DNA of 7,454 nucleotides from assembly GCA_030019325.1 (NCBI GenBank), contig JASEFB010000088.1, positions 1 through 7,454 on the forward strand, in the 5' to 3' direction. Under the pieces are notes generated by a model. The model made no database searches. It was not told the DNA's origin and worked only from the letters and a program-made list of their open reading frames with translations. The DNA is from an archaeon. Its GTDB lineage: Archaea; Halobacteriota; Syntropharchaeia; Alkanophagales; Methanospirareceae. The translations under genes and the position numbers were made by a program. Below are positions 1-4,796 of the stretch, piece after piece (the stretch's first letter is position 1; each line of letters begins with the position of its first letter).

Positions 1-11
1 TGCATGTAATT

Positions 12-524
12 TCAATAAGTGGTAGTTGATATAGTTATTTCATGACGCCCCCTAACAGTAACTTGGGGTCGCTTAAGTTTGAGGTTTTGTCGCCTTAATT
101 CATAGAAAATAGCTACCTCCGTGACCTTAACCTGGTAGTGTTCATTCACATATCGCTTCAACTCTGACAATGTCCAGCGACCTCGATCACTTTCAAAATC
201 TGCGGTTACCCGTGGTGCCTTCTCTAAAAGACTCTCTAAACTTTCACAAAAAGCCGTTGGAAGTTTGTGCGGCGCACCACTCCCCTTTTTCCGAGCTAAA
301 CTCGGAATTCCTTCTACTTCAAAAGCGTTAAACCAGTTCCGAATGGTTGATTTACTGGCTTTAACTACCTCAGTGAGCGTTTCAAGGTCAAATCCTTGGC
401 TGCTGAGCAAAATCGCCTGAGCTTTCCGAATCTCCTTTGCGTCCTTGCCAAAACGAATCTTTCGCTCTAAGAATTTCTTCTCTTCGATACTTAAAGGGCG
501 TATATGCCTTTTCTTCTGTGCCAT
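12..524 (-). CDS. IS630-family transposase, N-terminal DNA-binding part only
   Basis: A 170-residue protein. Residues about 8-80 form a helix-turn-helix domain: a basic start, then a KEIRKAQAILL helix, a recognition helix near STIRNWFNAFEVEG, and GIPSL-R-KGSGAP-KL. This is the usual COG3415/IS630 N-terminus. Residues about 80-155 form the second winged helix (RWTLSELKRYV, then a helix ending in LKLKRPQ). Full IS630 transposases run to about 330-350 residues and carry a DDE catalytic domain after the KRP motif; here the frame stops about 15 residues past it. Of the other two frames, one also closes there and the third is open only for a short run without recognisable DDE residues. The gene is therefore truncated, or is the first of two ORFs joined by a frameshift beyond the window. 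It starts at an ATG buried in a 15-bp palindrome and has no clear ribosome binding site. It is unlikely to be active alone but could bind the element's ends. Confidence 0.75.
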   Translation of the reverse strand: MAQKKRHIRPLSIEEKKFLERKIRFGKDAKEIRKAQAILLSSQGFDLETLTEVVKASKSTIRNWFNAFEVEGIPSLARKKGSGAPHKLPTAFCESLESLLEKAPRVTADFESDRGRWTLSELKRYVNEHYQVKVTEVAIFYELRRQNLKLKRPQVTVRGRHEITISTTTY

Positions 525-2247
525 AATGGCACTTTATATCAAAAGCAAATAAAAGTGCAAGTTTTTCCTTAAAAATACTTAGGTCTGTGAAGTTGCCTGA
601 GAAGCTAACTGTATCTCCTTCATCGACGATCTGATCTGATCCTGCTTCAACAGCAGGTGGAACATTGCTTATGGTGATAGGAGGAACATTATCAATACCT
701 ACACCTCCATCATCGTCAGTGACGGTTAAGGTCACGGTATATACTCCATTGTCGCCCCAGGCATGCGTAACCGGAGTTCCAGCATTCAAAAGTGCAGTAC
801 CATCCCCAAAGTCCCAGTCGTAAGTAAAGGTATCACAAGTGCCAGGGTCTACTACTGTGGAGTCAAAGAAGATATCTAATCCTTCTGGATAAGGAGGTGC
901 TGGATATACTCCATCTACACTATGGCTGCCCCAATAAGGAGTGGGGGGGACGTTATCCACAGTTACAGAAGCAGTGTCAGTCGCCGTAAGCTCCCCATCA
1001 CTAACTTCTAATTTCGCCGTGCCACTCCAGTCATCACACCATGTATAAGTAGCAGTTGGACTGCTTGACCATCCAGTATCCCAAGTTCCATCATTATCGA
1101 AGTCCCATCTATATTGAAGTGCGTCGCCATCTGGATCTGTGGAATTACTCGCATCAAAAGTTAGTGGTGAGCCTTCATTACCTACATAAGGGCCATTTGC
1201 ATCAGCTATTGGTGGATTATTTACTAAATCCAGTGAACCTAGCTTTACCAGATATATATCAGGATAATTACCAAGATATATTCCTCCCGTTACAATATAT
1301 CCGCCGTCTCTGGTTTGCTGAACAGGATCACCACCCCACATCCAACCAGCGACACTAAGTGGCTTCTTCCAGACTATTTCCCCCTGATGGTCTGTCTTTA
1401 TCACGGAGCCGCCACCCACCATAATATATCCAGTATCTGCCGTTTGTCGTACAGATTGAACGGCGTAGCCATAGAAACCCCAGTCGATTGCTTTTTTCCA
1501 GAGTATATTCCCCTGATGGTCTGTCTTTACAAGGCTGCTAGCTGCAATAATGTATCCTCCATCAATGGTCTGCTGAATTGAAAGGCCAACGGGAACTCCA
1601 GACTCATAGAATATCTTGTCCCACAATTTATTCCCGTAAGAATCTGCCTTTACCAAGTAGAGGGTGGCACCGTAGTCCCAGGGTAATGCCTCCCCCGCTA
1701 CAATATATCCACCATCTACGGTTTGCTGAACAGAGAAGCCAACATCCTCGAATGTCTCTCCGAATGTCTTCCCCCATACCGGGATCCCCTTAGAATCTGT
1801 CTTTACCAGGTAGACATCTCTATCACCATCCCAATCTACGGTTTTACCTACTACGATGTATCCACCATCCGTGGTCTGTTGAATGGAAAAAGCATAGTCA
1901 GCAGTAACTACCCAAGTCATTTGTACAATCGTTTCATCCCCCTCAGTATGCACTGAATAGCTCTGGAGGTATATCCTACTCAGTGTTCTCTCCCACTCAA
2001 CGTTCCCCTCGGAATCTGTTTTTATGAGATAAAAATCCAGAGACTGTATCCGTGAATCGGAATTGCCTTCCGAGGATGTTTGGTCTTTTACAATCTCTCC
2101 TACCACTGTAATGTCCTTCCCTACAAGGTCATATACAGAGCTTGTACCCGCTGTGCCTATACTGATTTCCTCAGAAACTGTTTGGATTGGTAGAGTAACC
2201 TTTGAAAGTGTCTGACTAGCTATGATATATCCACCGTCTAAGGTCTG
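388..2247 (-). pseudogene. Secreted repeat/PKD-domain surface protein, main part, broken by TAG and by an insertion element
   Basis: The frame continues directly from the 5' fragment after one TAG at 2248-2250, with no other stop until 388. It holds QQT-DGG-Y repeats, each followed by an extended YLVKTDS-GN--W strand pair, down to about 1230. After a linker (NNPPIADANGPY) come PKD domains: one at roughly 1220-940 (YRWDFDNDG core), a second at roughly 950-660 (YDWDFGDG, then VYTVTLTVTDDDGG), and a third starting near 660 (VEAGSDQIVDEGDTVSFSG). The third stops at NFTD, where the IS630-like element begins; the last ~65 codons (388-581) are element sequence read out of frame with the transposase. 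PKD domains are beta-sandwich adhesion or spacer modules of surface proteins. The true C-terminus, possibly with a cell-wall or membrane anchor, is off the left edge. A GTG at 2106 could restart translation but would give a protein without a signal peptide. Confidence 0.8.
518..532. promoter_or_regulatory. 15-bp palindrome over the transposase start codon
   Basis: GTGCCATAATGGCAC is a perfect inverted repeat, with 7-bp arms around one central base, and it contains the transposase ATG. A second inverted repeat, GCACTTT at 529-535 with AAAGTGC at 552-558, lies just upstream. A palindrome at the start codon could be an operator for self-repression by the helix-turn-helix protein, or an RNA hairpin hiding the start. 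The role is inferred; only the symmetry is seen. Confidence 0.45.
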
Positions 2248-2409
2248 CTAGACAGAGTAACCCCGTTCACCATAGGCAGGTGTGCCAAACTTCCTCCTCC
2301 AAACCTCGTTCCCTTTAGCATCGGTCTTTATAAGGTAAATGTCCGAATTTTCGCCAAAGCCAGTATTTCCTACCACAATGTATCCCCCATCAGTTGTCTG
2401 TTGGACAGA
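1285..2409 (-). repeat. Seven SVQQT-DGGYIVVG protein repeats (coding)
   Basis: The 14-residue motif occurs at 2368-2409, 2215-2256 (with the TAG), 1846-1887, 1693-1734, 1540-1581, 1414-1455 and 1285-1326. The spacing between successive motifs is 51, 123, 51, 51, 42 and 43 codons. The repeats are alike in protein but differ at many synonymous positions, so they are old rather than freshly amplified. Seven units of about 50 residues fit a seven-bladed beta-propeller; the fold is inferred. The second interval carries about 72 extra codons. Confidence 0.75.
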
Positions 2410-2556
2410 ACAACCCCAATCGTAACCATTTTCGCCGAAAGTCTTCTCCCACTCAATTTCAGGCACTTCATGTGCTCTAGTAACTGAAACGGGCAATAAA
2501 GAAACCAACAAACACACTAAAACAATTCCTATGATTGATTTATAAGCTGTTTTCAT
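2248..2556 (-). pseudogene. 5' fragment of the secreted repeat/PKD protein (signal peptide and first repeat)
   Basis: The fragment starts MKTAYK and runs into a hydrophobic stretch (SIIGIVLVCLLVSLLPVSV), then TRAHEV, a typical Sec signal peptide. The mature part opens with EWEKTFGENGYDWG, the first SVQQTTDGGYIVVG motif and an IYLIKTDAKGNEVW strand pair. The frame stops at TAG (2248-2250), where the second motif reads SV-stop-QTLDGGYI and every comparable repeat but one has Gln. The ATG at 2556 is chosen because GAAAGGAGAT at 2563-2572 is a good ribosome binding site 6 nt upstream, and a TATA box at 2629-2638 would start the transcript near 2608. A GTG at 2601 also has an AGGAGGT (2610-2616) but would add a charged 15-residue leader, and its binding site would fall upstream of the predicted transcript start. 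Translated alone, this gives a secreted peptide of about 100 residues. Confidence 0.75.
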
Positions 2557-2562
2557 ATTTTT

Positions 2563-2572
2563 ATCTCCTTTC
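2563..2572 (-). promoter_or_regulatory. Ribosome binding site deciding the PKD gene start
   Basis: GAAAGGAGAT on the minus strand lies 6 nt before the ATG at 2556. It favours that ATG over the GTG at 2601. Confidence 0.6.
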
Positions 2573-2628
2573 TTATTTTCTTTCCACATATCACTTTTCA
2601 CTTCCCTTCACCTCCTTTTCTTTTGGGT

Positions 2629-2638
2629 ATTTATATAG
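2629..2638 (-). promoter_or_regulatory. TATA box for the PKD/propeller gene
   Basis: CTATATAAAT on the minus strand matches the archaeal TATA consensus. A transcript start about 25 nt downstream falls near 2608, giving a leader of about 50 nt with the binding site at 2563-2572. This is inferred from spacing. Confidence 0.5.
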
Positions 2639-2681
2639 CGCCCCTCCTCGGCGCTTTCATCCTCTACTAAAAGAGGGATGA
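2637..2681. repeat. Two adjacent hairpins in the divergent intergenic region
   Basis: The first hairpin is AGCGCC (2637-2642) with GGCGCT (2650-2655) around a 7-nt loop, overlapping the edge of the minus-strand TATA box. The second is TCATCCTCT (2657-2665) with AGAGGGATGA (2672-2681), pairing fully apart from one bulged G. Together with flanking bases, 2654-2683 looks like a single archaeal CRISPR repeat (starts CTTTCATCC, ends GATGAAC), but no second copy is in the window. They could also be operator sites for the divergent genes. Confidence 0.35.
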
Positions 2682-2780
2682 ACGTGCGACGCTTAAGACA
2701 TCGAGAAAGTCGTGAGTGCGATCCGGTGCGTTTTTTACTTTTGAGGTGTAACATTGTCCAACTTAGGCAAAATTATCTAG

Positions 2781-2790
2781 GATATAAATA
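2781..2790 (+). promoter_or_regulatory. Candidate TATA box for coaD
   Basis: GATATAAATA is a good archaeal TATA box; transcription would begin near 2811, leaving a leader of about 65 nt. A weaker AT-rich box at 2840-2848 would instead place the start near 2871, making coaD nearly leaderless. That would suit the lack of a properly spaced ribosome binding site (GGAG ends 1 nt before the ATG). Confidence 0.4.
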
Positions 2791-2877
2791 ACTTGTGGGA
2801 CTATTTCCAGTGGAGCGAGGATAAAAAGATGACGAAGAATATTTTTAATCGATTTACCAAATCAGTTTTGATGGAGC

Positions 2878-3345
2878 ATGAAAGTAGCAATAGGCGGCAC
2901 GTTTGACCCGCTGCACGACGGGCATAAGAAATTATTGAAGAAGGTGTACGAGCTGAGCGAAGGTGGCGAGATAGTCATAGGGGTGACATCGGATACGATG
3001 GCACGAGCCAGCAGGAACCGAGTGGTTCTTCCTTATAAAGTAAGGGCTGAGAACATCAGGCAATACATGTACAAGGAATATGGAATCAAGGTAAGAACGG
3101 TGGAATTACATGACAGGTATGGCATCACCTTGGATGAGGATATTGATTATATCGTTATATCGCCGGAGACGTATGAAGTGGCGTTAAAGATAAACGAACT
3201 CAGAAAAGAGCGTGGGAAGAAGCCGATAAAGATAGTGAAGGTGGAGCATGCAAAAGCCGCGGATGGAAAGACAATCTCTTCGACGAGGATAAAAGAGGGC
3301 GAGATCGATAAGCACGGGACGTTGCTTGCCTACAGTGGAAAATGA
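2878..3345 (+). CDS. coaD: Phosphopantetheine adenylyltransferase, archaeal type
   Basis: This cytosolic enzyme transfers AMP from ATP to 4'-phosphopantetheine, giving dephospho-CoA and pyrophosphate, the next-to-last step of coenzyme A synthesis. The 155-residue protein is a single nucleotidyltransferase Rossmann domain. The GGTFDPLHDGH signature is at residues 6-16, with the HxGH nucleotide-binding motif as H13-D-G-H16. The ISSTRI motif that contacts the ATP phosphates is at 133-138. Length and the basic middle part (ELRKERGKKPIKI) match the archaeal PPAT group (COG1019) rather than bacterial CoaD. The ATG at 2878 is the only sensible start: an in-frame TGA lies at 2869-2871 and the beta strand MKVAIGGTFD begins at once. 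It ends in TGA. The gene stands alone, divergent from the PKD gene and convergent with the peptidase, so it is probably its own transcription unit. The function is inferred from well-known motifs and is quite secure. Confidence 0.92.
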   Translation: MKVAIGGTFDPLHDGHKKLLKKVYELSEGGEIVIGVTSDTMARASRNRVVLPYKVRAENIRQYMYKEYGIKVRTVELHDRYGITLDEDIDYIVISPETYEVALKINELRKERGKKPIKIVKVEHAKAADGKTISSTRIKEGEIDKHGTLLAYSGK

Positions 3346-3380
3346 ACCACAGATCACACAGATTTCACAAGATTAGATTA
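3346..3380. repeat. Short degenerate ACAGAT-type tandem repeat
   Basis: Directly after coaD the sequence repeats units close to CACAGATT: CACAGAT at 3348, CACACAGAT at 3355, TTCACAAGAT at 3364 and TAGATTAG after that. CCACAGATTACACAGATTTC-like stretches are familiar as dispersed intergenic repeats in environmental bacterial and archaeal genomes. Whether it is dispersed in this genome cannot be seen here. Confidence 0.45.
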
Positions 3381-3424
3381 GGAATATGCTCAGTATTTTA
3401 GACATCGAGATTTAGTTATTTGGC

Positions 3425-3443
3425 TAAGCCCTGTAAGGGCTTA
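3425..3443. repeat. Palindrome copy 1 (possible terminator between convergent genes)
   Basis: TAAGCCCT, loop GTA, AGGGCTTA: a perfect 8-bp stem. An 18-base identical copy (AAGCCCTGTAAGGGCTTA) lies at 3553-3570. Placed 80 nt after the coaD stop and followed by A-rich rather than T-rich sequence on the plus strand, it is more likely a dispersed palindromic repeat than a dedicated terminator. Confidence 0.6.
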
Positions 3444-3527
3444 AAGAAAAGCTTTACCAAAAGAACTTATTTGTTTTTCTCTTGCATCCTGCATCATGAA
3501 TCCCGGCTTCATCTTCTTGTGTTAATT

Positions 3528-3544
3528 GTGGGGCTCTGCCCCAC
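3528..3544. repeat. GC-rich hairpin GTGGGGC-TCT-GCCCCAC
   Basis: This is a perfect 7-bp stem with a 3-nt loop, in an otherwise AT-rich gap and followed by GACCCCGC. Its GC-rich arms and TCT loop resemble known dispersed palindromic repeats of the GGGGCTCTGCCCC kind. It sits 9 nt before the second AAGCCCT palindrome (3553), so the two may travel as one composite unit. Confidence 0.55.
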
Positions 3545-3552
3545 GACCCCGC

Positions 3553-3570
3553 AAGCCCTGTAAGGGCTTA
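3553..3570. repeat. Palindrome copy 2 (18-base exact repeat)
   Basis: AAGCCCT, loop GTA, AGGGCTT, with the same following A, identical to 3426-3443. It lies 18 nt beyond the peptidase stop codon (3589), so on the minus strand it could also act as a hairpin at the 3' end of that transcript. Confidence 0.6.
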
Positions 3571-3588
3571 CGTGAAATCTCGTGGTTT

Positions 3589-4698
3589 TTATACCGTAAG
3601 CCTCTTCGCGAATTTTGTCAGGTTCTCGCAGCCGTTCGTCAGCACGAGTACCATATCCTCCAGCCTGACACCCCCCACATCAGGCTCGTACAATCCAGGC
3701 TCTATGGTAATCACATTCCCCTTTCTCAACACATACTCATTCTCACCAACCTTTGGGTTCTCATGCACATTTAATCCTACTCCATGACCGGTAGAATGAA
3801 GAAATCCCTTTTTGCCACCTTTTCGTATCGTTTCGTATCCTTGTTCCTCAAAAATATCACAGACACGATTATGCACTTCTTTGCATGGTACGCCTTCCTT
3901 CACAAGCGCTAAGGCGGCGTTTTGAGCATCCAGAACCGCCTCGTACATCTCTTTTATCCCCTTTCCCGGCTCACCTTTAACCACCGTTCTGGTCATATCA
4001 GCACAATACCGTTCAACCATCAATCGCGGGAAGATATCTATGATGATAGGCTCATTTACGAGCATAGGGCCACTTCCAGTGAAATGCGGGTCAGCAGCTC
4101 TTTTCCCACACGCTACGATTGGCTCGCCACCATCGAATGTGCAGCCAGCATCAACCAAAGCATGCTCTATGTATGCTTTTACTCGCTCAGAGGTTAAGAT
4201 TTCCCCGTTCTCCATCAAAAGATTCCCATTTACCGTAGAATTGTTTATAATTGTTAGAGCAAGCGCCATTACGTTCTCACAGGCACGTTGTGCCTTCCGC
4301 ATGTAGCTCATCTCCTGTTCGTTCTTTATCTCCCGCTCTTTGGTCATGATCACTTCCTCTACCGGAACCACTTCTATGCCTCGCTTCCTCAGCTCCTCGG
4401 CGGTATATAAAGGAAAATAGCCTGGCACTTCGATTGCGTTTATACCCTCTTCCTGGAGGACTTTACTAATAAGCTCTTCCATTTTGAGGTCATAGCCGTA
4501 ATCAAGCGAAGAACAAATCTCTTTTACAATTGACTCTTTCCTCGCTCGTTCATACTCCATCTGCGACACAATGAGCATGTCCTTTCGGTCGTGAGGAAAG
4601 CAGAGATAAATAAAAGGGTCTGCAGCGAGAAACCGAGTGGCATAATACATATCAGCGTTTCGCATACTCTCGCTCACTATTAAAAGAGGTTTGGTCAT
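3589..4698 (-). CDS. M24 family metallopeptidase, Xaa-Pro dipeptidase/aminopeptidase type
   Basis: A two-domain creatinase-like N-terminal domain (about 125 residues) precedes a pita-bread catalytic domain. Counting from the upstream ATG at 4731 (380 residues), all five dinuclear metal ligands are present: D232 in IIDIFPR, D245 in ADMTRT, H316 in HSTGHGVGL, E344 in TIEPGLY and E358 in GVRLED. A catalytic His is likely in the ADPHFTGSG segment (H216). The enzyme is expected to be cytosolic and to cleave Xaa-Pro bonds in small peptides; the exact specificity (dipeptidase or aminopeptidase) cannot be read from sequence. The start at 4698 (MTKPLLIVSES) is preferred because AAAGG lies 5 nt upstream and because the likely TATA box near 4755 would start the transcript close to 4730, at or inside the extra 11 codons. 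A start at 4731 remains possible. It ends in TAA and diverges from the DUF2117-like gene. Confidence 0.9.
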   Translation of the reverse strand: MTKPLLIVSESMRNADMYYATRFLAADPFIYLCFPHDRKDMLIVSQMEYERARKESIVKEICSSLDYGYDLKMEELISKVLQEEGINAIEVPGYFPLYTAEELRKRGIEVVPVEEVIMTKEREIKNEQEMSYMRKAQRACENVMALALTIINNSTVNGNLLMENGEILTSERVKAYIEHALVDAGCTFDGGEPIVACGKRAADPHFTGSGPMLVNEPIIIDIFPRLMVERYCADMTRTVVKGEPGKGIKEMYEAVLDAQNAALALVKEGVPCKEVHNRVCDIFEEQGYETIRKGGKKGFLHSTGHGVGLNVHENPKVGENEYVLRKGNVITIEPGLYEPDVGGVRLEDMVLVLTNGCENLTKFAKRLTV

Positions 4699-4749
4699 TG
4701 CCTTTCTGGTAAGCTTGTTATTACGTGCCATGGAATTATTTTAAGTTTC

Positions 4750-4762
4750 AAATTTATAATTT
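4750..4762. promoter_or_regulatory. Near-symmetrical TATA element shared by divergent genes
   Basis: AAATTTATAATTT reads nearly the same on both strands (AAATTATAAATTT in reverse). About 25 nt either side are the inferred starts for the peptidase transcript (near 4730) and the DUF2117-like transcript (near 4780). The two start codons, 4698 and 4797, are only 98 nt apart. A second TATA-like run, TTATATTT at 4770-4777, could serve either gene. Confidence 0.4.
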
Positions 4763-4796
4763 CAACCCGTTATATTTCTACATAAGAGATACTGCG

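Larger units (their letters stand above)
1..581 (-). mobile_element. IS630-like insertion element, partial (one end at ~580)
   Basis: This is the part of an insertion element that lies in the window; the rest is off the left edge. The transposase N-terminal half points to the IS630/Tc1-mariner group, which duplicates a TA target. The right-hand boundary is inferred from the host gene: its PKD reading frame is normal down to a Phe-Thr-Asp near 582-590 and then turns into low-complexity sequence unlike any PKD domain. A TA sits exactly at that switch (580-581). The host side reads C-TA on the coding strand, which fits the CTAG preference known for IS630. The AT-rich stretch 533-579 between the junction and the transposase start would be the element's terminal and promoter region. 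The opposite terminal repeat is not in the window, so the end could not be checked by pairing. Confidence 0.7.

Noticed and set aside
1056..1956. Several plus-strand open frames opposite the repeat/PKD gene
   Set aside because: They have His/Tyr/Ser-rich low-quality composition and are antisense to a clear repeat-containing frame, so they are shadows caused by repeat codon pattern.
2599..2601. GTG at 2601 as the start of the secreted protein
   Set aside because: It has a strong AGGAGGT, but the TATA box spacing would leave that site outside the transcript, and the ATG at 2556 gives a standard signal peptide with its own binding site. Not fully excluded.
2681..2736. Possible small RNA or tRNA-like fold ending in a run of T
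   Set aside because: No tRNA arms, no clear C/D box pair and only weak pairing; the T6 run alone is not enough.
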